NCBI GenBank assembly: GCA_915070155.1
Contig: CAJZFK010000015.1
Location: forward strand, 1 to 11,477
Direction of reading: 5' to 3'
DNA: 11,477 nt
Origin: an uncultured Candidatus Saccharibacteria bacterium
GTDB taxonomy: Bacteria > Patescibacteriota > Saccharimonadia > Saccharimonadales > Saccharimonadaceae
The position numbers were made by a program, and so were the translations under genes. The number at the start of each line of letters is the position of its first letter. Within the stretch, counting starts at the first letter, position 1. Shown here in pieces: positions 1 through 6,627 of the stretch. The notes below the pieces were generated by a model that was not told the DNA's origin, searched no databases, and saw nothing but the letters and a program-made list of their open reading frames with translations.

Positions 1-1
1 T

Positions 2-433
2 AGCAGCCGCATCCCTCATCTCGTCATTCCACTTAATTCTAGCTAGTTCATCAGGCGTAGGTTCAGGCGGCTCAGAAACAGGAATGTTCTTTTTCGCAGA
101 GCTTCCCGAAGCGTCTTCAGTACTGTCGCTAGTCTGTTCTTCTGGGGTTGAAATAACTACTACCCTAGCATCTCTCTTCAACGCCTCTACCTCTTCAGGC
201 GTCAAACCATTAGAACTACCTTCTCTGGAACCTTTTTTACTATCTCCAGTATTTTCTGTGTTTATACCCAAGCGCTTGGCGAATCCGTTTCTATTTGTTG
301 CTGTACGAACAATACCTTTTACTGCTCCTGTCGCTTCCGCTGCAACCTGACCTAATTTTCCAAGCACAGACAACTTCTCGGAATTGTTTTCGACATCTAC
401 ACTGGACGGACGTCCTTCAGGTGTTTTGCTCAT
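2..433 (-). CDS. Unrecognised Ser/Glu/Pro-rich protein, N-terminal part (runs off the left edge)
   Basis: An uninterrupted minus-strand reading frame begins at the ATG at 433-431 and stays open to the window edge, giving 144 residues. I do not recognise the family. It starts MSKTPEGRPSS and has one helix-prone, weakly basic segment (about residues 25-48, from GKLGQVAAE to RTATNR). A long hydrophilic low-complexity stretch rich in Ser, Glu, Asp and Pro follows. Two similar short motifs, LTPEEVEALKRD (about 77-88) and PTPDELARIKW (about 125-135), hint at a repeated short helical element. There is no signal peptide and no membrane segment in the visible part, so it is probably cytoplasmic. A good promoter lies about 60 nt upstream. 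A purine stretch (AAAGGAAA) 13-20 nt before the ATG is only a weak ribosome-binding site. Plus-strand frames over the same bases look like shadows. Function unknown; that this is a gene is fairly secure from the promoter plus the long open frame. Confidence 0.7.
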   Translation of the reverse strand, partial: MSKTPEGRPSSVDVENNSEKLSVLGKLGQVAAEATGAVKGIVRTATNRNGFAKRLGINTENTGDSKKGSREGSSNGLTPEEVEALKRDARVVVISTPEEQTSDSTEDASGSSAKKNIPVSEPPEPTPDELARIKWNDEMRDAAA

Positions 434-495
434 TTTGTGGTGGTTTCCTTTCGCCTTCTGCACACAGAATGGCAATAAACTTATGTATATCTAGG

Positions 496-524
496 ATACT
501 ATCATAAATACATAAAAAAGTCAA
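496..524 (-). promoter_or_regulatory. Sigma-70-type promoter for the 1-433 gene
   Basis: Read on the minus strand, TTGACT (524-519) and TAGTAT (501-496) are separated by exactly 17 bp. The -35 box begins 13 bp after the infB stop codon, so the gene can be expressed independently of infB, although I see no strong terminator between them. Confidence 0.75.
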
Positions 525-537
525 TACTTAGAACAGT

Positions 538-2307
538 CTACCCCAGAGTTTTCTTCACTAATTCCCTAGTAAAGAACTCCAGCTTGTCGCCAATTTCTAA
601 AGTAATTTTTTTCTTTGTCCTGAGGCTCAATCCACACATTTCACCTTCAAAGACCTCTTTTGCCTCTTGTTGCTGACGTTGTACGGAAGAAACTTCCACT
701 TCAGCAATTTGCTCTCCGCCGCGTTTTACACGCGCCAGCAAGTCCTTAGCGACCTTACCGCGCTTCACTTCACCGCCAGCAATCACTTCTTCGCGCATCG
801 TCCTAAACACGCCCTTTATTTCCAACTCACCAATTTCAGTTTCAACGATTTCTGGCGCTAGCAAAGCCTCCATTGAAGCCTTAGCGTCATCTAATAGTTC
901 ATAAATTACCTTAAAAATTCGCACTTCCACGTGTTCGCGCGCCGCTAGTCGCTTAACTGCTGGTGGCAAATCGACATTAAAGCCATAAATTACCGTATTT
1001 TCACCGACCGCCAAATGAATATCGTTCTCAGAAATATTACCAACGCCAGTTCCAACAACATGAAGCTCAACTTCGCCATTAGTATCAATCAGCTTCAAAC
1101 TATCAACCACAGACGTTACCGAACCCTGAACGTCAGCCTTAACGATTACGTTAAATTCTTCCGCATCAAGCTTTCGATTCATCATCTTAAGAATATCTGC
1201 GCCAGTAACATTGGTTGTGGCTGCCATTTTCTCCTGTTCAATTTTAGCCTTTTGCGCCAAATTGCGAGCTTCTTTTTCGCTCTTCGCAATCTCAAATCCA
1301 TCACCGAATTGTGGCAATTCCTTAAATCCGGTCATATTCACTGGCATACTTGGACCGGCATCTTTAACGGTTTTACCACGGAAATCTTGAAGCGTTCGGA
1401 CTCGCCCGTAAGCCGTCCCAGCAACCAGATAATGACCAGGTTTCAAATGACCATTCTCCACCAACAAGCCAACAACAGCGCCACGACCAGTTTCCATGTG
1501 CGCCTCAATAACCAAACCTTCAGCCGGAACATCTTCATCTGCGCGCAAATCTTCCATATCTGCCACCAATAAAACCATATCCAAAAGCTTGTCTAAGTTC
1601 TGACCAGTTTTTGCGCTAACCTCAACCATCACAGTATCGCCACCCCATTCTTCAGGGTTCAAACCGTGTTCAGATGCCAATTGAGTTTTTACTAGTTGCG
1701 GATTGGCTGCTTCTTTATCAATCTTATTAATTGCCACCACAATTTTAGCGTTAGCTGACCTGGCAAATCGAATAGCCTCAACAGTCTGAGGTTTAACTCC
1801 ATCATCCGCCGCCACCACAATAATCACCACATCGGTCAATGTAGCTCCGTGCTGCCTTAGCGCCGCAAAAGCCTCATGACCTGGAGTGTCCAATAAAGTG
1901 ATAGTTCGTCCGTTGCGCTGAGCTTGATAAGCGCTAATATGCTGAGTAATTCCTCCGGCTTCACTAGCCGCTGTTTTCTTATCAAGAATCGCATCTAGCA
2001 AACTCGTTTTACCGTGGTCAACATGCCCCATTACAGCTACAATTGGCGGACGAGGAACTGCCTTGTCTGATAATTTGTGCGCATGATGATGAATTTCCGC
2101 AGAAACCGTCTTTCGCTTCAGCTGCACATCTAGACCTAGTTCTTCAACAATAATCTGTGCAGTCTCAAAATCTAGTCGCTGATTAATTGTCGCAGCGATT
2201 CCGTTCTTAAACAATTCACCAATCAGCATAGTTACTGACAATCCCAGAGTTTCGGCCAACTCGCCAACCGTTACCGAATCCGCAATATTGACGATTTTTT
2301 CTGCCAT
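538..2307 (-). CDS. infB: Translation initiation factor IF-2
   Basis: IF-2 is the cytoplasmic GTPase that positions initiator fMet-tRNA on the 30S subunit and promotes 50S joining. The 589-residue product is short compared with the 740-890 residues of E. coli or Bacillus IF-2. It has a single IF2_N-like domain (about 1-60) and almost no linker before the G domain. All GTPase motifs are visible: G1 GHVDHGKT (94-101), G2 region GGITQHIS (118-125), G3 DTPGH (140-144), G4 NKID (194-197) and G5 SAK (231-233). Domains II, III and the fMet-tRNA-binding C2 domain follow, and the protein ends in a typical C-terminal barrel. The start is supported by AGAGGAG six nt before the ATG. It lies 49 nt downstream of rpsA on the same strand and is probably cotranscribed with it. 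The stop is TAG. Identification is secure. Confidence 0.98.
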   Translation of the reverse strand: MAEKIVNIADSVTVGELAETLGLSVTMLIGELFKNGIAATINQRLDFETAQIIVEELGLDVQLKRKTVSAEIHHHAHKLSDKAVPRPPIVAVMGHVDHGKTSLLDAILDKKTAASEAGGITQHISAYQAQRNGRTITLLDTPGHEAFAALRQHGATLTDVVIIVVAADDGVKPQTVEAIRFARSANAKIVVAINKIDKEAANPQLVKTQLASEHGLNPEEWGGDTVMVEVSAKTGQNLDKLLDMVLLVADMEDLRADEDVPAEGLVIEAHMETGRGAVVGLLVENGHLKPGHYLVAGTAYGRVRTLQDFRGKTVKDAGPSMPVNMTGFKELPQFGDGFEIAKSEKEARNLAQKAKIEQEKMAATTNVTGADILKMMNRKLDAEEFNVIVKADVQGSVTSVVDSLKLIDTNGEVELHVVGTGVGNISENDIHLAVGENTVIYGFNVDLPPAVKRLAAREHVEVRIFKVIYELLDDAKASMEALLAPEIVETEIGELEIKGVFRTMREEVIAGGEVKRGKVAKDLLARVKRGGEQIAEVEVSSVQRQQQEAKEVFEGEMCGLSLRTKKKITLEIGDKLEFFTRELVKKTLG

Positions 2308-2327
2308 AATAAGCTCCTCTCACCTCT

Positions 2328-2343
2328 GGGCGTAACTACGCTT
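2328..2343 (-). other. Hairpin in the rpsA-infB gap
   Basis: A short inverted repeat, GCGTA-GT-TACGC in RNA sense (2341-2330), lies between the rpsA stop and the infB ribosome-binding site. It has no following T-run, so it is not an intrinsic terminator. It could be a processing or stability element. It may also be chance. Confidence 0.35.
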
Positions 2344-2356
2344 CAGGGGATTTGTA

Positions 2357-3433
2357 TTATTTTTTCTTTGATGATTTGCCGAGTGAAAGAGAAATCTTAC
2401 GATTTTCCTTATCGATATCCAAAACTGTAAATTCTTTACGCTCGTTCAATGTAAATACTTTTTCAGGATCAGTACCGTCACCGCCAAGCTCTGACACGTG
2501 AACCAAAGCTTCAACCGCTGGACTCAACTGTACGAATGCACCAAATGGAGTAATTCGAGTTACAGTTCCCTCAACTTTTTCACCAGGCTTAAATTGCTCA
2601 ACTTCATCCAACCATGGATCCTTGGTCAATTGCTTCATGCTCAAACTCAAGCGTTCTTTGTCGATTGCGATAATCTTAGCTTCGATAGTTTGACCAACTT
2701 TTACGTAGTCAGATGGGTTATTAACACGCTCCCAGCTAATTTCTGAAATGTGAATCAAACCTTCAATACCTTCAACATTAACGAATACACCAAAGTCAAC
2801 AACACCTGTAACAACACCTGTAACTGTGTCACCAATTGCCAACTTCTGGAATCGCTCTGCCAAGCCTTCTTTAACCGCCTCTTTTTCAGAGAAGATCAAT
2901 TTGTTAGCTTTTCGGTCAGCATCCAAGATTCGCGCTTTAATATCCTTCTTTACCAAGCTGTTCAATCGTTGCAAGATTTCGTCCTTGTCGCTAGAACCTA
3001 CGCGAGGATAGTGTTCAGCTGACAATTGTGACACTGGCAAGAATCCGCGAATACCTTCGTATTCAACTAGTAGTCCACCGCGGTTAGCATCATATGGTAC
3101 AACGGTGATGATTTCACCAGATTCCAATTTAGCCATAACTTCATCCCAACCACGATCTTTCGCAGCCTTGCGCAATGAAAGTAGCGAATAGCCATCTTCC
3201 AATTCGGTATCAATTACGCTAGCAATTACTGAATCGCCAACATTGTAGTTCTTTGAAAGGCTAACTTCGCGGCGTGGAACCAAGCCAACACCCAAAGGTC
3301 CTAAATCGATTAAAATTTCGTGCTTCTTTACTGATAAAACAGTACCGTCAACTGTTTCACCGACAGTAAGTTGTTTAACACTATCACCTGCTTGAGCCAG
3401 CAAGTCATCCATTGTAATTTTGGCATCTGCCAT
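2357..3433 (-). CDS. rpsA: Ribosomal protein S1 (four S1 domains)
   Basis: S1 binds mRNA on the 30S subunit and helps load structured messages. Four S1 (OB-fold) repeats are visible at about residues 24-89, 107-184, 200-268 and 284-352. Repeats 3 and 4 are the most canonical (GVVDFGVFV...GLIHISE and ITPFGAFVQL...ALVHVSE). The tail is lysine-rich (KSSKKK). I choose the ATG at 3433 (MADAKITMDD, 358 residues). The same frame is open to a GTG at 3511, but that codon lies only 2 nt after the -10 box and so upstream of the likely transcript start. The other candidate is the ATG at 3484. Neither has a well-spaced Shine-Dalgarno: AAGGAAGGGG sits 14 nt before the chosen ATG, with a small hairpin in between. 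It is transcribed from its own promoter and infB follows it. Confidence 0.95.
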   Translation of the reverse strand: MADAKITMDDLLAQAGDSVKQLTVGETVDGTVLSVKKHEILIDLGPLGVGLVPRREVSLSKNYNVGDSVIASVIDTELEDGYSLLSLRKAAKDRGWDEVMAKLESGEIITVVPYDANRGGLLVEYEGIRGFLPVSQLSAEHYPRVGSSDKDEILQRLNSLVKKDIKARILDADRKANKLIFSEKEAVKEGLAERFQKLAIGDTVTGVVTGVVDFGVFVNVEGIEGLIHISEISWERVNNPSDYVKVGQTIEAKIIAIDKERLSLSMKQLTKDPWLDEVEQFKPGEKVEGTVTRITPFGAFVQLSPAVEALVHVSELGGDGTDPEKVFTLNERKEFTVLDIDKENRKISLSLGKSSKKK

Positions 3434-3459
3434 AAGTCTTCTAAAGACCCCTTCCTTAA
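3434..3459 (-). promoter_or_regulatory. Possible rpsA translation-start structure (SD, hairpin, ATG)
   Basis: In RNA sense AAGGAAGGGG is followed by GTCTT-TAG-AAGAC, TT and then the ATG at 3433. If the 5-bp hairpin forms, it shortens the effective distance from purine tract to start codon. This is inference from one sequence. Confidence 0.35.
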
Positions 3460-3512
3460 AATTGATATTATTCTTCAGGGACATAATAAAAATATCCCCA
3501 CAGATTATCACA

Positions 3513-3542
3513 ATTATATCACAACAGATAGATAGAAGTCAA
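3513..3542 (-). promoter_or_regulatory. Promoter for rpsA-infB
   Basis: TTGACT (3542-3537) and a perfect TATAAT (3518-3513) are separated by 18 bp on the minus strand. The predicted transcript start is near 3506, leaving a leader of about 20 nt to the ATG at 3484 or about 70 nt to the ATG at 3433. The -35 box lies just past the stop codon of the upstream surface-protein gene. Confidence 0.8.
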
Positions 3543-3544
3543 AG

Positions 3545-4006
3545 CTAGATAAGATAGCGAGATCGCTGATAAGCCACCGTTAAAAACGCCAAAATACCAA
3601 AAGCCACTGCAGAAACAGCTACATCTTCTGGTCCAGTTTTTGGCAATCCTTTATCAGATTGCTTAGAAGGAGCTGGCGTTGTAGATGATGGTGATTGTTG
3701 AGACTGAGAAGATTCAGGCGCGGGAGTTGTCTTTTTTGACTCTTCAGTCTTCACGTCGGTTCGCGCCTCACCTCTTCCACCCAACTGACTATTCGTTTTT
3801 TGATCTGCAGACTGCTGAGATGTGCTGTTGTTTTGTGAATTCTTATTGCTATTCTCTGATGCTACCAAATCGCTAGAAATTGGCGATCCATCTTGCGACA
3901 AATTATTCTGCCTAATTCCGTAAAGAACAGCCAAAGATATAGCCACTAAAATAGCGCCTACTACTACAAAAACTCCAATTGATCCAGTCTGATTTACTCG
4001 CTTCAT
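3545..4006 (-). CDS. LPXTG-type surface protein with low-complexity stalk
   Basis: This 153-residue protein has a basic N-terminus (MKRVNQ) and a hydrophobic segment at about 11-30 that acts as signal or membrane anchor. A roughly 85-residue low-complexity stretch of Ser, Gln, Asn, Thr, Lys and Pro follows. The C-terminal sorting signal is LPKTGP (121-126), a hydrophobic segment (about 129-146) and a short basic tail (RSR). This is the signal recognised by sortases for wall or pilin attachment in Gram-positive-type cell envelopes. There is no folded domain, so it may be a spacer or a small stalk. Start evidence: GGAGA 6 nt before the ATG, with a promoter 26 nt upstream. If the N-terminal segment is not cleaved the mature protein would be anchored at both ends. 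Adhesion is a plausible role but is not shown. Confidence 0.85.
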   Translation of the reverse strand: MKRVNQTGSIGVFVVVGAILVAISLAVLYGIRQNNLSQDGSPISSDLVASENSNKNSQNNSTSQQSADQKTNSQLGGRGEARTDVKTEESKKTTPAPESSQSQQSPSSTTPAPSKQSDKGLPKTGPEDVAVSAVAFGILAFLTVAYQRSRYLI

Positions 4007-4032
4007 ATTATATCTCCACTCAAATTTTCTTT

Positions 4033-4062
4033 ATTATATCATAATGACCTCTTATAAGTAAA
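4033..4062 (-). promoter_or_regulatory. Promoter for the LPXTG gene
   Basis: On the minus strand an extended -10, TGA-TATAAT (hexamer 4038-4033), is preceded by TTTACT (4062-4057) with an 18-bp spacer. It lies back to back with the ROK-kinase promoter in a 76-bp divergent region, so the two promoters overlap. Confidence 0.7.
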
Positions 4063-4067
4063 GCTGG

Positions 4068-4076
4068 TGATATAAT
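4068..4076 (+). promoter_or_regulatory. Extended -10 promoter of the ROK kinase, predicted leaderless
   Basis: TGA-TATAAT ends at 4076. Six bases later comes the ATG at 4083, so the expected transcript start coincides with the A of the start codon. No good -35 box is present, as is usual for extended -10 promoters, and there is no room for a Shine-Dalgarno. Confidence 0.7.
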
Positions 4077-4082
4077 AAATAT

Positions 4083-4895
4083 ATGATTATTACGGTTGAC
4101 ACAGGTGGGACCAAAACATTAGTAGCCAGCTTTGACGAGGAAAAAAATCCTAAGCATATCATTAAATTCCCCACTCCTAAAAACGTAGACCAATATATTC
4201 AACGCGTCGCCGATCAAATTCACCTGATTGCGAATGATAAGCCAATTGACGCAATTTCCGTGGCTCTGCCAGGTGTAGTTAAAGACGGTGTGGCAGTGTG
4301 GTGTCAAAACCTCGGCTGGAAAAATCAACCTATCCGTGAGCTACTTTCCCGATATTTTCCCAATATACCAATATTCATTGCAAATGATGCCAATATGGCA
4401 GGACTGGCAAGTATGCTCAGATTGCCCAAAACTCCCAGATGCGGTCTATATATCACCCTAGGGACCGGCGTTGGCACTTCCCTAATCCTAAATGGAAATC
4501 TGCATAAAGAGCTTAGCGACTGCGAAGGCGGACATATGTCTTTGAGTTACAATGGCAAGATTACCACTTGGGAAGAGATTGCTGCGGGTAGAGTTTTACA
4601 GAGAATTTTTGGCGAATTATCATCAGATACCCCCATGGAAGTCTGGGAAGAGGTCGCCAATAGGATAAAGGCTGGATTGCAACCCCTCATCGCCTTTACA
4701 CAACCAGATGTCGTTGTTATTGGCGGGAGCGTGGGAGTGTTCACATCTTATTTTTCAGATATTTTAAGCGGTCTTCTGGCAGAAAACTTACCCGCCGCCA
4801 TATCAGTACCAAAAATAATCAGCGCCCCTAACCCAGAAGAAATTGTATTATACGGATGCTACGACAATGCCATCAGTCAGCTTGCCTCAAATTGA
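4083..4895 (+). CDS. ROK-family sugar kinase (glucokinase-like) without the ROK zinc motif
   Basis: ROK-family enzymes phosphorylate hexoses or N-acyl amino sugars using ATP. Of the 270 residues, the phosphate-binding DTGGTK lies at 6-11 and a sugar/catalytic-base motif NDAN at 101-104 (Asp102 expected as catalytic base). A second ATP-binding loop LGTGVGTS is at 126-133, EGGHMS at 148-153, and the adenosine-site GGSVG at 214-218. There is no DNA-binding N-terminal domain, so it is a kinase and not a NagC/XylR-type repressor. The usual CxCGxxGCxE zinc cluster after the EGGH motif is replaced by a Cys-free loop of about a dozen residues leading into WEEIAAG. The protein is shorter than most ROK kinases (about 290-320). 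It overlaps the next gene by 29 bp. Substrate cannot be read from sequence; glucose is only the commonest option. Confidence 0.9.
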   Translation: MIITVDTGGTKTLVASFDEEKNPKHIIKFPTPKNVDQYIQRVADQIHLIANDKPIDAISVALPGVVKDGVAVWCQNLGWKNQPIRELLSRYFPNIPIFIANDANMAGLASMLRLPKTPRCGLYITLGTGVGTSLILNGNLHKELSDCEGGHMSLSYNGKITTWEEIAAGRVLQRIFGELSSDTPMEVWEEVANRIKAGLQPLIAFTQPDVVVIGGSVGVFTSYFSDILSGLLAENLPAAISVPKIISAPNPEEIVLYGCYDNAISQLASN

Positions 4896-5331
4896 ACACG
4901 ACTTTCCAGAACTGCAATTCAAGGAGGGTGAAGTATTTTCCTGGAACCCCAATTCACAAACAGTCTATTACGAAAAATTAGATTCGCAAGAAGATTTAGT
5001 GCAACTTTTACACGAAATCGCCCACGCTAAACTTGGTCATAAAAATTATCAATATGATGTCCAGTTAGTTGAAATGGAGAGATCCGCCTGGGAGTACGCC
5101 GTTGATGTTTTGGCGCCAAAATACGGCTTAACACTCAGTATGGACGACGATAATATTCAAGATTCTTTGGATAGTTACAGGAACTGGCTACATAAACGTA
5201 GTCTTTGTCCTCAGTGTGGCGCAGTTGGATTACAAGCCACTTCCTCATCTTACAAGTGTATTAATTGCCGCTCAGAATGGCGCGTAAATCAAGCAAAATC
5301 CTGCCAGCTTAAAAGATATCAAATAAAATAA
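4867..5331 (+). CDS. HExxH zinc peptidase-like protein (ImmA/IrrE-like) with C-terminal zinc ribbon
   Basis: From the ATG at 4867 the product is 154 residues; the frame is open to a TTG at 4843. It carries HEIAH at 49-53 (numbering from the ATG) and a downstream EMERSAWEYA (about 69-78). This spacing is like the ImmA/IrrE (DUF955) class, in which a downstream glutamate is the third zinc ligand. A C-terminal zinc ribbon follows, with CPQC (114-117) and CINC (131-134). There is no signal peptide, so it should be cytoplasmic. ImmA/IrrE proteins usually cleave or bind a repressor, but no helix-turn-helix partner is encoded here. The neighbour is instead a ROK kinase that it overlaps by 29 bp, which indicates translational coupling. 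It may use the ribbon to bind nucleic acid. Family placement is moderate; the metal sites are clear. Confidence 0.75.
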   Translation: MPSVSLPQIEHDFPELQFKEGEVFSWNPNSQTVYYEKLDSQEDLVQLLHEIAHAKLGHKNYQYDVQLVEMERSAWEYAVDVLAPKYGLTLSMDDDNIQDSLDSYRNWLHKRSLCPQCGAVGLQATSSSYKCINCRSEWRVNQAKSCQLKRYQIK

Positions 5332-5355
5332 GCCTCTCATACGGAGGCTAATTTT
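5331..5355. terminator. Bidirectional intrinsic terminator
   Basis: AGCCTC (5331-5336) pairs with GAGGCT (5344-5349) around a 7-nt loop. It is followed by ATTTTA on the plus strand and by TTATTTTATTT on the minus strand. It sits between the convergent peptidase and KGG-protein genes, starting at the last base of the peptidase stop codon. Confidence 0.75.
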
Positions 5356-5372
5356 AAGAGATTGGAGCGGTC

Positions 5373-5582
5373 TTATTCTGCAATTTTTTGTACTGTCTTT
5401 TTAGTACGGCGTGAAATGCGTCCGCCCTTAGCACCAGCGATACGAGCCAAAGCTGGATTTGCAGCAAAGCCACCAGTTCGACCATTTTTACCGCCCTTAC
5501 GTCCGATTTTTGCGTAAAAATCTGGATCGCGAGCTAGATTTTTTTGAGCAGCCTTTAAGCCGCCAGCCTTTGTTCCTGCCAT
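5373..5582 (-). CDS. Small KGG-repeat protein (stress-induced KGG type)
   Basis: A 69-residue basic, Gly/Ala/Lys-rich protein starting at the ATG at 5582 (MAGTKAGGLKAA). It has the block DPDFYAKIGRKGGKNG-TGGFAANP, a second AGAKGG, and a lysine/arginine-rich tail (RISRRTKK). The paired KGG motifs place it with the KGG-repeat (GsiB-like, annotated as general stress) proteins. Close relatives with this DPDFY...TGGFA signature are, from memory, common in CPR genomes and some phages; the molecular role is unknown. Start choice: GGAGG (5598-5594) lies 11 nt upstream of this ATG. The longer frame from 5621 would place that site inside the coding region. The gene has a strong promoter with palindromic sequence over the -10, suggesting tight regulation. 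Confidence 0.8.
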   Translation of the reverse strand: MAGTKAGGLKAAQKNLARDPDFYAKIGRKGGKNGRTGGFAANPALARIAGAKGGRISRRTKKTVQKIAE

Positions 5583-5651
5583 AGGAAGGTTTTCCTCCAT
5601 TTTTAAAAAAGATTTCCACATAAATTTAAATGGAAACCCTCACCTTTATAT

Positions 5652-5672
5652 ATCACACATGATATGTGTTAT
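5652..5672. repeat. Second inverted repeat downstream of the KGG promoter
   Basis: ATCACACAT-GAT-ATGTGTTAT has 9-base arms matching at 8 of 9 positions. It lies just after the predicted transcript start, so it could be a second operator or a leader hairpin. Confidence 0.5.
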
Positions 5673-5674
5673 GT

Positions 5675-5692
5675 TTATATGCTAGCATATAA
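5675..5692. repeat. Perfect 18-bp palindrome across the KGG promoter -10 (operator candidate)
   Basis: TTATATGCTAGCATATAA is fully self-complementary and contains the whole -10 hexamer. A dimeric repressor bound here would block RNA polymerase. No regulator gene is next to it. Confidence 0.6.
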
Positions 5693-5707
5693 CTAACGAT
5701 TTGTCAA
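5679..5707 (-). promoter_or_regulatory. Promoter of the KGG gene
   Basis: A consensus TTGACA (5707-5702) and TAGCAT (5684-5679) are 17 bp apart on the minus strand, giving a leader of roughly 90 nt before the ATG at 5582. Confidence 0.8.
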
Positions 5708-5743
5708 TATTTACATAAGTAGTTTTTTATTGTGAATAAAATA

Positions 5744-5772
5744 TTGCATTTTATTGACGCGTTAGCTATACT
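5744..5772 (+). promoter_or_regulatory. Plus-strand promoter candidate before the 5779-5897 transcript
   Basis: TTGCAT (5744-5749) and TATACT (5767-5772) are separated by 17 bp. The -35 is imperfect. Confidence 0.5.
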
Positions 5773-5778
5773 AATAAA

Positions 5779-5897
5779 GTCAGTTACTGACGGCACCTGT
5801 TGGAGCTTTAGAAATTATGAGTTCCACCACAAAAAATTCTCGTTTTCTGCGAGATTCGAGAAGAAAAATATCCCATCACATAGAGGGATATTTTTTA
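5779..5897 (+). ncRNA. Candidate small RNA of about 120 nt
   Basis: This stretch between the KGG gene and the membrane-protein gene has a promoter-like element in front and an intrinsic terminator at its end. Between them it can form GTCAG-TTA-CTGAC near its 5' end and TTCTCG...CGAGAA farther on. The only plus-strand frame of note (60 codons from a GTG at 5732) starts upstream of the -10 box and reads through the terminator, so it is unlikely to be a gene. I do not recognise the sequence as SRP RNA, 6S, tmRNA, RNase P RNA or any riboswitch I know. It is called only from promoter-terminator architecture. Confidence 0.4.
5866..5897. terminator. Intrinsic terminator, bidirectional
   Basis: AAATATCCC (5866-5874) pairs with GGGATATTT (5885-5893), followed by a T-run on the plus strand and ATATTTTTC on the minus strand. 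It can end both the candidate small RNA and the minus-strand operon that stops at 5911. Confidence 0.8.
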
Positions 5898-5910
5898 TTG
5901 CAGATTTATT

Positions 5911-6627
5911 CTAAAACTCTCTTAATAGATTATCTATTCTAAGCTGAGATTCTTGCGTTAACTCATTCTGCAAACCAATCCAAGCGTTAATAGCCACAGT
6001 AAATTTATCCCTGGCTATAGTAAACTGGTCGCTATCTTTCTTTTCGTTAGCCGACTTCAAATCACGCACAGCCAATAAAATAGCATCTATTCTCTTCATT
6101 ACTAACTTACGTAAATCAGACTCATCTTCTCTGGATTCCAGCCTCTTCTTTGCGCCAGTCCATATTTTCTCCATAGCAATAAAGTCATTTTGCTTGGTCT
6201 TCGATAGGCTATCTGACACCATACGTATTTCACCGCTCAATTCCTTATCAAACTCCATAAAGCCGACAATCTTCTCTATACTCTGTATGGTTCGATTCAT
6301 CTTCTCTACTGATTTATTGCATTCTTCTGAATACTTTTTAAATCTAGCATTAACGTTCTTCTGCCAAGATATAAAAAATACCACATCGCAGCTTTGGCGT
6401 TTATTTTTTAAATCGGCCAAATATTCGTTCAATTTTTCAGTAGATAATTTGTCTTTTTGCAAATTAATAAACAGCGAGCTCTCCACTTCATTAGTATTTT
6501 TTGTTACGCTTTGAACATTCTCCCAAGATTTCCAGCTCTCAAATCCATATGCCAATATCATTATCAGCGTTATAAAACTCATGACAATAGCCAATTTAAG
6601 TGTGCGATAATTTTTTATCAATTTCAT
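5911..6627 (-). CDS. Membrane-anchored helical protein of unknown function
   Basis: The 238-residue product has a short basic cytoplasmic N-terminus, one membrane segment at about 12-29 (LKLAIVMSFITLIMILA) and a roughly 205-residue Lys/Glu-rich, predicted helical extracytoplasmic part. Two cysteines at 80 and 103 could form a disulfide there. The helical pattern resembles sensor or four-helix-bundle domains, but there is no HAMP, kinase or other output domain, and I do not recognise a family. I chose the ATG at 6627 because it overlaps the stop of the upstream gene as ATGA and has GGGGA several bases before it. The in-frame ATG at 6654 lies inside the upstream gene. The coupling with a secreted metallopeptidase suggests an envelope-located partner, inhibitor or docking protein, which is inference. 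Confidence 0.75.
   Translation of the reverse strand: MKLIKNYRTLKLAIVMSFITLIMILAYGFESWKSWENVQSVTKNTNEVESSLFINLQKDKLSTEKLNEYLADLKNKRQSCDVVFFISWQKNVNARFKKYSEECNKSVEKMNRTIQSIEKIVGFMEFDKELSGEIRMVSDSLSKTKQNDFIAMEKIWTGAKKRLESREDESDLRKLVMKRIDAILLAVRDLKSANEKKDSDQFTIARDKFTVAINAWIGLQNELTQESQLRIDNLLREF

Noticed and set aside
84..507. Plus-strand ORFs of 88 and 70 codons at the left edge
   Set aside because: The minus strand has a longer open frame with a consensus promoter and hydrophilic protein-like composition. The plus frames are leucine/serine-rich shadows.
667..1572. Plus-strand ORFs opposite infB (up to 185 codons)
   Set aside because: They are antisense to well-conserved IF-2 coding sequence and have no recognisable domain or ribosome-binding site.
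5732..5914. 60-codon plus-strand ORF between the KGG gene and the membrane-protein gene
   Set aside because: It starts at a GTG upstream of the -10 box without a ribosome-binding site and reads through a strong intrinsic terminator.
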